Numbered from the stretch's first letter, positions 43,690 to 52,261 are shown. The stretch: 64,000 bases of DNA from an uncultured Anaerovibrio sp. (GCA_934203205.1 CAKPYV010000001.1:1-64000), one strand, 5' to 3'. The notes: generated by a model not told the origin, from the letters alone. Made by a program: numbers and translations.

Positions 43690-45028
43690 TGGCTTCAAAA
43701 AAGGAGATGATTATTATTTTAATTACACAGCATGATAAGTACTACCTGAGGCTTGCCATGCCGGCCGCACTGGAGGGAGTTTTTATGATTTTCTTGAGTG
43801 CGGCGGATATTATTATGGTAGGTGTGCTTGGAACGGCGGCAGTTGCAGCGGTAAGTATTTTTACGCAGCCACGCATGATGATGCTTTGTCTGGCAAGGTC
43901 AATTTCAGCGGCACTCACTGTAGTGACAGCTAAGCTCTATGGGCAAAACAACAGTATGAAGCTAGTGATATGCTGAGAAAAACACTTTTTGCCAGCAGTA
44001 TATTGCTGTGTATAGCACATTCTATCCTCTTTATTCATCTTGAGGATATGCTATATTGGATAGGGGCAGAGGAGAGCTACATAGTATTGGCATTGGAATA
44101 TGCGGATTTGGCGATAATAGGTGTATCTTTCACTTCAATCAGTGCTGTTCTGCAGGGCTATATGCTGGGCTTTGGTGAAACAGGTTATGTAATGTCCATC
44201 AATATACAGGGCAATATCGTCAATGTTATGAGCAATGCAGTTTTTATTTTTGGTCTAGGGCCATTTCCAGAGCTGGGTGTGAAGGGCGCAGCAATTGGTA
44301 CAATAATTGGCACATTATGGACATTAATTGGTAGTATACATTTGGTATTTAAGCGTCAGGAAATGCACTGGGGTAGCTTTTTACCTACCAAAGCATATTG
44401 TCGAAAATTCATGCCAGTCTTTGCTACTGTCTTTAGTGAGCAGGGCTTTGAGCGTATAGGTATGGTTCTTTATACGCGCATGGTGGCTGAGCTAGGTGTT
44501 GTCCCTTATGCTGTACATGCAATTTGCATGAATTTTTGCGATTTTTATTACAGCTTTGCAGGCGGATTGGGCAAGGCAAGTATGATTTTAGCTGGTCATG
44601 CACATGGTGAAAAAAATCCTGCCAAGCTGCGTATGTGCTGGCAAACTGGCATTAAATGGAGCGTGTTTTTCTCCCTTATCGCTTGTCTAGCGACCTTCTT
44701 TGGGCGAGATTTTATTTTTGCTTTGTATGCACATGATGCAGATACTAAAGTCTTAGGCAGCATGGTGATGATTTTTGTAGCTGTGGTGAGCTTTCCAGAA
44801 GCACAGTCCTTGGTTAGTGCAGGACTCTTGCGAGGTGTTGGCAAAACAGCACAGGTAGCAGTGTATTCACTAATCAGCATTGCCATATTAAGACCGATTA
44901 TCACAGCCTTAATACTGTATGAGCTAGATATGGGACTGGTGGGGGCGTGGATTGCCTTGTGTATAGACCAAACGATAAGAGCAACCTGTGCCACGATTTT
45001 ATTTTATAAATATCTGAAAAAAATCTGA
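43690..45028 (+). pseudogene. Second MATE-family exporter, frameshifted
   Basis: Frame 1 (43,690-43,976) covers the first two helices (YLRLAMPAALEGVFMIFLSAADIIMVG), and frame 2 (43,970-45,028) the remaining ten (EASDMLRKTLFASSILLCIAHS to ATILFYKYLKKI). At YGQNNS the frame slips by one base, so a full-length protein of about 445 residues is not made. ATG-like starts are weak; TTG or GTG near 43,690 follows AAGGAGA. It is less similar to the first MATE (23.3 kb) than expected of a recent duplicate. Confidence 0.8.
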
Positions 45029-45075
45029 AAATAACTTGACAAAAATTTGTTTAACAACTACAACTATAAATAGTT

Positions 45076-45165
45076 GAATATAGGAAGAATTGGTGTCCAT
45101 AGGACTTAATAGGGAATTTGGTATAAGCCGAAGCGGTCCCGCCACTGTAAGATGGAGCTTTGTAG
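45076..45165 (+). ncRNA. Cobalamin riboswitch, 3' side probably truncated
   Basis: The conserved core is clear: TTAATAGGGAATTTGGT, then CGGTCCCGCCACTGTAAG, matching the AGGGAA and GCCACTG boxes of adenosylcobalamin riboswitches, with an upstream GGTGTCC. TTGACA at about 45,037 gives a possible promoter. The expected second ACTG...GGGAAGG closing part is absent, because P-type ATPase coding sequence starts about 45,170. It no longer leads into a B12 gene. Confidence 0.8.
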
Positions 45166-45171
45166 AATATG

Positions 45172-45296
45172 TCACAGGTGCGATGGGCGTAATCACACCA
45201 CTCTGGGCGGCAGTCATACACAACACAGCCACCCTGGCAGTTGTACTAAACAGTGCAAGAATATTAGCACCAACCCCAAAACGCTTTATAGCATAA
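45172..45296 (+). pseudogene. C-terminal remnant of a heavy-metal P-type ATPase
   Basis: The frame ending at the TAA at 45,296 reads GAMGVITPLWAAVIHNTATLAVVLNSARIL. It matches the last two membrane segments of P1B-type metal ATPases (pattern PLxAAxxHxxxTxxVxxNSxRLL). Only about 40 residues remain, joined directly to the riboswitch. The gene is dead; its metal specificity cannot be read. Confidence 0.75.
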
Positions 45297-45301
45297 AACA
45301 A

Positions 45302-45333
45302 AAATCCGCTCAGGCTTAGAGCGGATTTTTTAG
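45302..45333 (+). terminator. Terminator after the ATPase remnant
   Basis: AATCCGCTC pairs with GAGCGGATT across AGGCTTA, followed by TTTTT. It ended the original metal-transport transcript. Confidence 0.88.
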
Positions 45334-45476
45334 TGCTTCAGAGTAAAGAAATTAGGAGTTGTATACATATATAAAAACAGTTGCAGATACCGTACAGCTT
45401 ATGAAAACTCGCTTGCTGGGCTATCGAAGAAGCGACCGCAGGGAAGATAATTCGTTAATAGCTCGTATGCCAAAAC

Positions 45477-45530
45477 ATGATATGGTATAAATAAAGTTGT
45501 CACCTTACTCTTAAGGAATTAATATATACT
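45477..45530. repeat. Solo end of the type Y IS3 element
   Basis: GATATGGTATAAATAAAGTTG and TTAAGGAATTAATATATACT match the 5' end of the type Y element (see 37,617-37,661), but no transposase follows. Similar solo ends occur at 53,936, 53,984, 54,906, 54,960 and 57,072. The stretch 45,334-45,476 before it holds no supportable gene. Confidence 0.7.
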
Positions 45531-45662
45531 TATGAGTATAAGCAACCTGATAATATGTCAACCCAGTTTCTAAAAAGTTTTTAAAGCAATTCCTTGATTT
45601 ATGGTACACTTAACAAACCTCCAGAATTACAATCTAAAATCTGGCAGGTATGTTCGTAAATA

Positions 45663-46959
45663 TTATACTTGGTCTACTCTGTTTCTAGAGTAGAGTTGAT
45701 TCTTAGCCAGCAATCCAAAAATCAACTTTATTGCTTTACGAGCTGTGAGAGCGAGTGCACGTTTATGCTGATGGGTTTTTACCTCAGCGTATTTCTTAGA
45801 ATAATATTCCCTGTATTCGGGACAATGGAGTTTTATATGACTGGTAGCTTCCAGAAAATAATATCTTAGATAGGAATTACCGGCCTTGCTCATAGATGTG
45901 TCATCGGCTTTGAACTGGCCTGACTGGTTTTCACGCCATACAAGACCAGCATACTTTGCTAATGATTCCTGTGATTTAAAGACAGTGATATCTCCGATTT
46001 CAGCCATAATGCCTGCGGCCATAACCGGGCCTATGCCCGGATTTGATTGCAGGGATAGAAAAGCATTTGTATTGAGTCCTTTGATGGTTTTTTCGATAGC
46101 CTGATTTACCTTCTTAATCTCAGCATTATATGTGGAGATCATGGTGAAGGATGAGGCGATTGCGACTGTTAGAGGCTCATACAAGCACTTGTCCAAACGG
46201 TATGAATTTCTTGCAGCTGCCTGCAAGAGCTTGGCTGTTTTCTGTGGATCTGGAAATCTGTTGCGACCTTTCTTGCAGATGAATTCGACAAGCTTTTCCA
46301 TAGGCATGTCAACAATCTCTTCAGTAGAGAGGAATTCGGTAAGAACCGCAGATGCTGTAGCTCCGAATTCATTGGAGAATGGCTGCTCCTCAGTATCCAG
46401 CATAGTAAACTCGCTGAACTTGAGGAATATGTTAGATAGCATATAGGTCTTTTTCCTTAGTAAGGGCTTTGACCAGATGAAGACGATGGCGTGTAAGTCG
46501 TTGCAATGCGAGATACTGACACCCTCGCCAAGGTTTCGTAGTAATCCTGCCAACACGAGCAAAGTCAGCAATGATAAATGCATCAACATAGTCGTTTTTG
46601 CTAAGTCCAATATAGGACTTCTTGTAGTTGGCAATACTTTTTGGATTTAAACAGTACACTTCGGTATGAAATGGCATCAGCTCACGGCAGGTAGATAAAT
46701 AATTGGCTATATGAACCCCGTAAAAAGATGTAGATTCTAAGCCTATTACAAGTTTTTTAAGCCCGCTTTCAGGAGTGATAAATGTTGATATTTTTTTAGC
46801 CATTTCTTCGGCACCTGGCTCATTATTTGGAACAGCAAAAGATGCAATTGGCTTAGTTGATTCAAAATCCATAACAGCCACAACATTTTCCCTTGAGCTG
46901 ATGTCGATACCGACAAAAAGAGTAGAAAGAAGATCCGCCTTCTTCAAAGTAAACACCAC
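45663..46959 (-). pseudogene. IS110-family transposase with a single frameshift
   Basis: N-terminal DEDD/RuvC-like part (46,432-46,959): FVGIDISSRENVVAVMDFE, GLESTSFYGVHIANYL, and NDYVDAFIIADFARV supply the acidic residues. The C-terminal part (from about 46,444 down to 45,663) has NPGIGPVMAAGIMAEIGDIT and SQESLAKYAGLVWREN, the Tnp_20 region with its serine. At KEK the A-run is one base longer than the natural frame needs (GAAAAAGACC), so the first frame stops after LYAI. Correcting that base gives about 430 residues. Start GTG at 46,959 after GAAAGG. Confidence 0.85.
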
Positions 46960-47190
46960 CTTTCCGGCTAGTGATGGAAGATGTGTAAAGGAGTATCCTG
47001 ATCTTAACCGCTGACTGCACCCTCGCTAATAAGCAGTCACCTGTGAGAGTTATACTTGCTGGTAGTGCTCTCGCCCAGGGCTGCAACACCTGTGTAAGCA
47101 GTATTTGACGGTTAAGGCAGGCGTCAAGCTTATTAAGCAGTCATCCAGAGGAGCTGCTGGAGAAATGAGACGTTGCCTTTGCCACATAAT
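46960..47190 (-). ncRNA. Candidate IS110 bridge RNA region
   Basis: About 230 non-coding bases directly upstream of the IS110 transposase. They contain repeated GACTGCTTAATAAGC / GACTGCTTATTAGC and complementary CCTTAACCG / CGGTTAAG blocks, so they can fold. In characterised IS110 elements the bridge RNA, which specifies target and donor DNA, is encoded in this position. Folding and expression are not shown. Confidence 0.4.
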
Positions 47191-47318
47191 CTCTATGATT
47201 ATTGTAGCATCAGGATATCCAGTTTAGTAGAAAAATATTTAGTTGTAAAAAGAAAAATAAGCTTTGTAAACAAGGCGGATATCTTGCTTACAAAACTTAT
47301 TATACGAGGAGGACAAAA

Positions 47319-48420
47319 AATGTCAGCTGGAAAAGTCTATGATCTAGAATATAAGATTCAAGCAGTAAAACCTGCTAATGAAATTGGCCAAGCAAAGGCT
47401 GTTGCAGAGTTAGGTATACCTAAAAGCACAGTGTATACTTGGATTAGGATGATTCGTTTAGAGCGACTTGATTTAGGTAAAGGTATGCATACTCCTAAAT
47501 CTGCAATGACACTAAATGAAGAATTGATACAGTTTCGTCAGCAGGTTAGGGTGCAGGAAAAAGAAAAACGGCGACTAAAGAAAGAGAACGATTTTTTAGA
47601 GGAAGCCAGCGCTCTTTTCGCAGCGAGCCGTCTGAGGTCAGCAAAAACGAAAGAATGAAATTTATTGATTAAGACCGCAGATGGCTCAATTACAGGCAAC
47701 ATAAGCTTTTATTGCAAAATACTACATATAACTCGTCAGGGATTTTATACCCCCTGGATTATTGAAAGAAAATGATTTTTTCATTTTCTTTCAATGGAGT
47801 GACCACGAGGGTGGAGATATTAGCTCCACCCTGTCATTAGCACAGCTTCCCGCCACCTATAGAGGTGGGGGTCATCGGACACCTCGTTATAAATATCTGG
47901 CTAATAAGGATCGTCCGTGGAAGTATCAAGAGCTAGCTAATGTTATGCTGGATATTCATTCTGAGGATGAATATAATGACACTTACGGAAGAGTTAGGAT
48001 GCATCAGGCATTAATACTTAGACATCCTGAAGGTATCAATATTTCTAGTGGGCGCACCATATATAGGGTAATGGAAAATTTGACTGCTTTGATTCAGCAG
48101 TTTTAGGAATATCTATAGGTACAAATATGCAGGCAAGTTTATGTGTAGATATGCTTGATAACGCCATTATGGCTTATCCGGATTTAAAAGGTGCTATTGT
48201 ACACTCTGATAGAGGAGCGCAGTACACAAGTCAAGCATATCGTGATGCCGTAATTAAACACAGTATTATTCAGAGCATGAGTAGTGCGGATAGACGCTGT
48301 CACGATAACGCCCGTTGTGAAAGCATGTGGGCTCGCATGAAGTTTGAGTTGTTTTATGGACATTATGATACCAAAAAATTTGGTAGATTGTATAATGAAG
48401 TTGCACACCTAGGTGAGTAA
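47319..48420 (+). pseudogene. IS3-type element (type Y), second copy, decayed
   Basis: OrfA (47,319-47,658) is intact and nearly the same as 37,305-37,583: SAGKVYDLEYKIQAVKPANEIG. OrfB is broken. It begins IKTADGSITGNISFY, is interrupted by a 138-base insertion at 47,749-47,886, and resumes YKYLANKDRPWKYQELANVMLD. It stops after RVMENLTALIQQF, then reopens for MQASLCVDMLDNAIMAYPDL...IVHSDRGAQYTSQAYRDAV with the second catalytic Asp. It ends near GRLYNEVAHLGE. The transposase cannot be made whole. Confidence 0.8.
47749..47886. repeat. Hairpin-rich 138-base insertion inside a transposase
   Basis: Inserted in the type Y orfB and followed by a repeat of TTAT. It contains three successive hairpins: ATTGAAAGAAAATGA / TCATTTTCTTTCAAT, GGGTGGAG / CTCCACCC, and CCACCT / AGGTGG. 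No open frame. It resembles a small non-autonomous, palindrome-rich element, perhaps a PATE-like relative of IS200/IS605. Confidence 0.55.
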
Positions 48421-48454
48421 AAAGAGAATAAAAAAATCCATAGCGTTCTTCCTT

Positions 48455-49580
48455 GTGTTAGAATTAAGTTAGCACACCAAACCTAAAAAGGAGAATCACT
48501 ACGGATCAACTTAATTCTACCACACAACATCAAAAGGGTAAACACTTATCTTTCGAGGAAAGGGTAATTATTCAGACCAGACTCAACGACAAGTACTCTC
48601 CAAACAAAATAGCAGCTGAGTTAGGCTGCTCTCCCAATACTGTACGCAATGAGATTAAACGTGGCACTACATACTTATATAACGGTAAAGTTGCCCGTTA
48701 TAAAGTAGATGCTGGTCAAAATGCTTACGAGGAAAACAGAGCCAATTCCTGCCGTCATTGCGAATATATCAACAAGCTGGAATTTATTGCCCATGTTGAG
48801 AACAGCTTCTTTGAGCTTGGTATTTCGATTAATGCTTGCGTAGGCGAGGCTATGGAAAAATGTTATTTCCCAAGAGAGCAGATGCTCTGCTCTAAGACCA
48901 TTTATAATTACATAGACAAAGGCTTGATGCGTATCCGCAATCACCGTCTTCCAGAGAAAGTATCTCGTAGACCTAAGCTCAAAAGAATGCGAGAAAATAA
49001 GAAGTTACTTGGAAGGTCGATTGAAGAAAGTCCGGATATCGACGACAGACTAGAGTTCGGACATTGGGAAGCTGACCTTGTTATTGGTCAAAAGACCAAC
49101 AACGATGAAGCGTTGTTAACCCTACTTGAACGCCAGACCCGCAAGTACATACTTGTCAAAATAGCTGGCAAGACAGTAGCTGCGGTAATGGATGGATTTG
49201 AGAAGGTTAGGAAATACTTCGGTTCCAAGTTCAGTGATGTATTCAAGAGTATAACTACTGATAACGGATCTGAATTTACAGAGTTGAGCAATCTTGAAAA
49301 AGCAGTAAAACTCTAGTATATTATGCTCATCCGTACTCTTCATGGGAGAAAGGCAGCAACGAAAGGCATAACCGCCTGGTAAGGCGTTTTATAGCCAAGG
49401 GAGAGCGAATTAGTGACTATGGCATAGATGCAATAGCACGAATAGAAGACTGGTGTAATAACCTTCCACGTAAGATTCTGGGATATAAAACACCTGATGA
49501 GTTGTTTGAGGCTAAACTGGATGAAATTTATTCTGCTGGATTAGGAAAATGTGCAACTTGTTCTTGCAATTTACGATATA
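48455..49580 (+). mobile_element. IS30-family element, decayed
   Basis: The left end (TTAGAATTAAGTTAGCACAC) and the right end, read inward (AGAACAAGTTGCACATTTTC), share an AGAA..AAGTT.GCACA pattern as imperfect inverted repeats. A single transposase frame lies between. It directly precedes the radical SAM peptide locus, and its right end may supply promoter sequence to it. Confidence 0.7.
48501..49580 (+). pseudogene. IS30-family transposase, start lost and frameshifted
   Basis: The frame opens at 48,501 with ACG, seven bases after AAAAAGGAG, where ATG is expected; a T-to-C change removed the start. The HTH (LSFEERVIIQTRLNDKYSPNKIAAELGCSPNTVRNEIKRGT) and the rve core (FGHWEADLVIG ... ITTDNGSEFTELSNLE) are clear. 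After KAVKL a missing base gives TAG at 49,314; the next frame continues LVYYAHPYSSWEKGSNERHNRLVRRFIAKG, including the last catalytic Glu. It is inactive. Confidence 0.85.
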
Positions 49581-49589
49581 TATATATAA
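49567..49589 (+). promoter_or_regulatory. Possible promoter for the peptide locus at the IS30 right end
   Basis: TTGCAA near 49,565 and TATAAT near 49,586 are separated by about 15 bases of AT-rich sequence. The spacing is shorter than ideal. It lies about 80 bases before the peptide gene. Between them is a stem (CTTGCT / AGCAAG at 49,614-49,639). Confidence 0.35.
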
Positions 49590-49670
49590 TATTTATAGGA
49601 ACTATGGTTAAAACTTGCTGGTAATTATTTTTTAGCAAGATTAACAAATCTATTTGGAAGGAGGATACCT

Positions 49671-49781
49671 ATGAAATTCGAAATGCCTACAATGACCGCC
49701 ATTGTTGCCGAGGTAAGGCAGAATGCGGTTAGCCCGGAGTGTTGCTCCACAAAATGGTCTGGTTGCTGTTATAAAGAGTAA
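49671..49781 (+). CDS. Putative Cys-rich RiPP precursor peptide
   Basis: 36 residues, too short for most gene finders. The ATG has an optimal GGAAGGAGG seven bases upstream. The N-terminal two thirds (MKFEMPTMTAIVAEVRQNAV) is a leader-like region with alternating hydrophobic and charged residues. The C-terminal core begins around SPE and has Cys24-Cys25, then STKWSG, then Cys32-Cys33, followed by YKE and the stop. A peptide gene upstream of two radical SAM enzymes and a PqqD-like protein fits a RiPP precursor. The crosslink type (thioether, ether or C-C) cannot be read from sequence. It matches no family I can name. Confidence 0.8.
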   Translation: MKFEMPTMTAIVAEVRQNAVSPECCSTKWSGCCYKE

Positions 49782-49795
49782 AAGTAACCCACAGA

Positions 49796-49845
49796 AAGCC
49801 ACTCTTGATAGAGAAAAGCTAACTTTTTCTTGTCAAGAGTGGCTT
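49796..49845 (+). promoter_or_regulatory. Hairpin between peptide gene and maturases
   Basis: AAGCCACTCTTGA pairs perfectly with TCAAGAGTGGCTT (13 bp), with a second stem inside (AGAAAA / TTTTCT). It lies 15 bases after the peptide stop and has only a weak T-run. It is best seen as a partial terminator or processing/stability hairpin that keeps precursor expression higher than that of the enzymes. Confidence 0.65.
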
Positions 49846-49890
49846 ATCTAATTAAATAATATAACATTCCTTAACAAAGGAGTAAGATAA

Positions 49891-50847
49891 ATGTATCAGG
49901 AAATAACTATTCAGTTTACTGAGAACTGTAATCTACACTGTCCATATTGCTTTGCCCCACAGGGAGAGGGTGGAAACATATCACTACACGATTTTGAGCG
50001 GTTTTTGAATTTCTGCAAACGAACCCATCCGGATTGTATTCATGTTACCGGAGGTGAGCCTTTACTACATCCCCAATTTTCAATGATGATAGAGCGTCTC
50101 GCTGATATAGCACCTTTGGTGATTTACTCTAATTTAACTCTACCGGAAAAATTTAACCATATCTTCGTCAGAAATCCAGAAGATATTTTTATCTTGGCAA
50201 ACTATAACGGAAAAGAGTTTTATACAGATTCTCAATGGGATGCGTTTCAGCAGAACATACGGAATGCAAAGGCTATGGGGGTCAAAATAGCACTGGGGTT
50301 AACAATATATCGCTTACCATTTGCTGACAGGTTTAAGGAAGCGCTTGGGCAGATAAGAAAAAACCAAATTACTCATCTCAGAATTTCACAGGCCATGGAA
50401 AACAGTAATAAACAGCATGGATTAGATAGAGATAGCATTCAACAGTTATATGCTTTTGTTGCAAAACACATTGCCCAGTGGAAAGTGGAAGGGATTAAAA
50501 CCTATTTTGATTGCCCTGTTCCACCATGCTATATGGATACGGAGACATTTCATATCTTACAAAACTACGATGCAGTGGGAATAACCTGCAAGCCGAAAGC
50601 TTTTATCCAATATGATCTTGGGATAACTCATTGTTATTCCACCATTGGATATGGAGAAAAAAGAAAGCTTTGTGAGTTTAATACCATTTCGGGAATAACA
50701 GAATATTCAAAATCAAAAATTCAGTCAATGTGTAAAGGGCGAGACATAACCCCATGCCTACATTGTGAAGTCTTTCAAGGTGATTTGCCTTGTGGGTGTC
50801 CCGCTTATGGAAAAACATACAGTAATTCACTCCTATTAAAAATATAA
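49891..50847 (+). CDS. Radical SAM enzyme, probable peptide maturase 1
   Basis: 318 residues. CNLHCPYC at 13-20 is the CxxxCxxC 4Fe-4S/SAM site, and TGGEP follows at 53-57. The C-terminal third has many cysteines (C208, C213, C233, C248, C261, C281, C289, C292, C301, C303), which could bind one or two auxiliary clusters in a SPASM- or twitch-like domain, though the spacing is not the standard SPASM pattern. ATG follows AAAGGAG. The gene sits between the precursor and the PqqD-like gene, so the precursor is the likely substrate. Reaction unknown. Confidence 0.85.
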   Translation: MYQEITIQFTENCNLHCPYCFAPQGEGGNISLHDFERFLNFCKRTHPDCIHVTGGEPLLHPQFSMMIERLADIAPLVIYSNLTLPEKFNHIFVRNPEDIFILANYNGKEFYTDSQWDAFQQNIRNAKAMGVKIALGLTIYRLPFADRFKEALGQIRKNQITHLRISQAMENSNKQHGLDRDSIQQLYAFVAKHIAQWKVEGIKTYFDCPVPPCYMDTETFHILQNYDAVGITCKPKAFIQYDLGITHCYSTIGYGEKRKLCEFNTISGITEYSKSKIQSMCKGRDITPCLHCEVFQGDLPCGCPAYGKTYSNSLLLKI

Positions 50848-50867
50848 AAAGAAAGGAATGGTCATAT

Positions 50868-51152
50868 ATGAAATTGAATTCATGTTTCGTTTTACGATTT
50901 ATCCACCACCTTTACTTATTAGTTCCAGTTAGTCGAAATTCTATCACAAAAGAAGCTGTTTTGCTCAATGAAACAGCTGCCATGATTTTTCAAAATTGCG
51001 AATCGGCACACAGTGCTGAGCAGTTAGCTGATATTATTGCTAATCGTTTTACGGATATTTCGCCTGTTGAGGCGAAAATGCAGCTGCTTCCATATATCGA
51101 AAGTCTTCTCCAAGAAGGATTTTTAATAATGGATGAAAATGGAAAGGAATGA
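50868..51152 (+). CDS. PqqD-like RiPP recognition element
   Basis: 94 residues with the PqqD fold pattern: a beta-strand N-terminus, then AVLLNETAAMIFQNCESAHSAEQLADIIANRF and VEAKMQLLPYIESLLQEGFLI. PqqD-like proteins bind RiPP leader peptides and present them to radical SAM enzymes. The ATG is preceded by AAAGAAAGGAATGG, and the TGA overlaps the next ATG (ATGA), so the three proteins are translated together. It would be expected to bind the leader part of the 36-residue peptide. Confidence 0.82.
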   Translation: MKLNSCFVLRFIHHLYLLVPVSRNSITKEAVLLNETAAMIFQNCESAHSAEQLADIIANRFTDISPVEAKMQLLPYIESLLQEGFLIMDENGKE

Positions 51153-52261
51153 CTTTAGATATGAACTGTTTAACATCCAATACCAAATGGCCAGAGTTTA
51201 TTGAACAGAATTTTTCCGGTGTTCGTGAACCCTTTAGTGCTGGGATAGAACTTTTGCCAGATTGTAACTTTAAATGCATTCATTGTTATGCAGAATCTGA
51301 TCGTAAAAAATCCAAAAGAGTTATGACTACATCAGAGATTCTTCAAGTTATTGATATTCTGGAGAAGCATAACTGCATTGATTTATTTTTTACTGGCGGA
51401 GAAGCTTTGCTTCATAAGGATTTTTGTGATATTTACCGTTACGCTAAAAAGAAAGGAATTATGGTATCGGTATTGACAAATGCTTCACTGATTTCAGAGA
51501 AGCATATTAATTTATGGTTAGAATACCCACCAGAATTGGTTTCTGTTACAATGTATGGGGCAGATGAAGCCACCTACAATGCTGTAACACGAAATCCCCA
51601 CGGGTATTATATGTTTGTAAATGGAATAAAACTACTCAGAGACAATGGGATTCCATTTGAGATTAAATGTATCGGAATGCAGCAGAATTATAACGATGTT
51701 CACCAGATTCGAAAATTTGCTAAAAGCATGGGGATAAACAATTCTATTTTGGCATGGGACATTCGCCCAATGAATGATGGCTCTAAAGAGCCTATTTCTT
51801 GTAGAGTATCGCCTTTGCAGGCATTTATGATTGAAATTACCGATCCAGAAAGAAAGAAATTTTGGGATCGAGTCGCATTAAATCCTGATCGAAAACAACC
51901 CACTTTACGACAAAAAGAAGGTTATTTGTATCCTTGCGCCATTGCTGAACAGTTTGTATTTATTACTCATGATGGGTATATGCAAGGATGTGTCAAGGCA
52001 ATAAATCCAAGATATAATCTTTTAGAAGGTGACTTCCAGACAGGTTGGGAGTATTTAGGCAAGGAAGTTGTGATGAAAAAAGCAAGTCTCAATTTTCCTT
52101 GTAGAAATTGTGATAAATTTCGATATTGTGGCCAATGCACAGCTGCTTTCGTAGATGAAAACAATGATCCGGAAAGACCAGTTGAATTCTATTGTGAGTA
52201 TGGGGAATTGCTGAAAATGTATATGGATCAGGTGGAAACAATGAAAAAAGTCATTGATTAA
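51149..52261 (+). CDS. Radical SAM/SPASM enzyme, probable peptide maturase 2
   Basis: 370 residues. CNFKCIHC at 39-46 forms the radical SAM cluster site and FTGGEALLH follows. The C-terminal SPASM domain is complete: PCAIAEQFVFITHDGYMQGC, then CRNCDKFRYCGQCTAAF, then a last Cys in FYCEYGE, enough for two auxiliary 4Fe-4S clusters. SPASM enzymes of this size install thioether or other crosslinks in RiPPs (AlbA, CteB, ThnB, SkfB). Two different radical SAM enzymes with one RRE suggest two modifications of the same peptide. ATG overlaps the RRE stop. No transporter follows. Confidence 0.9.
   Translation: MTLDMNCLTSNTKWPEFIEQNFSGVREPFSAGIELLPDCNFKCIHCYAESDRKKSKRVMTTSEILQVIDILEKHNCIDLFFTGGEALLHKDFCDIYRYAKKKGIMVSVLTNASLISEKHINLWLEYPPELVSVTMYGADEATYNAVTRNPHGYYMFVNGIKLLRDNGIPFEIKCIGMQQNYNDVHQIRKFAKSMGINNSILAWDIRPMNDGSKEPISCRVSPLQAFMIEITDPERKKFWDRVALNPDRKQPTLRQKEGYLYPCAIAEQFVFITHDGYMQGCVKAINPRYNLLEGDFQTGWEYLGKEVVMKKASLNFPCRNCDKFRYCGQCTAAFVDENNDPERPVEFYCEYGELLKMYMDQVETMKKVID

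Larger units (their letters stand above)
45600..47200 (-). mobile_element. IS110-family element, inactivated
   Basis: One transposase gene on the minus strand (45,663-46,959, frameshifted) with a structured leader of about 230 bases upstream (46,960-47,190). IS110 elements lack clear inverted repeats, so the ends are only approximate. Confidence 0.7.

Noticed and set aside
46862..47089. Protein-coding gene opposite or ahead of the IS110 transposase
   Set aside because: The frame covers the structured leader and start of the transposase; no ribosome binding site or protein-like composition.
36945..48420. Programmed frameshift as the reason for all split IS3 genes
   Set aside because: OrfA/OrfB overlap is normal for IS3, but here catalytic segments are deleted or interrupted, so the genes are dead regardless.
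49604..49624. Mini-ORF ATG GTT AAA ACT TGC TGG TAA as a Cys-Trp leader peptide for the RiPP locus
   Set aside because: It lies in the same frame as the tail of the IS30 transposase, which reads through to this TAA, and it has no convincing ribosome binding site of its own.
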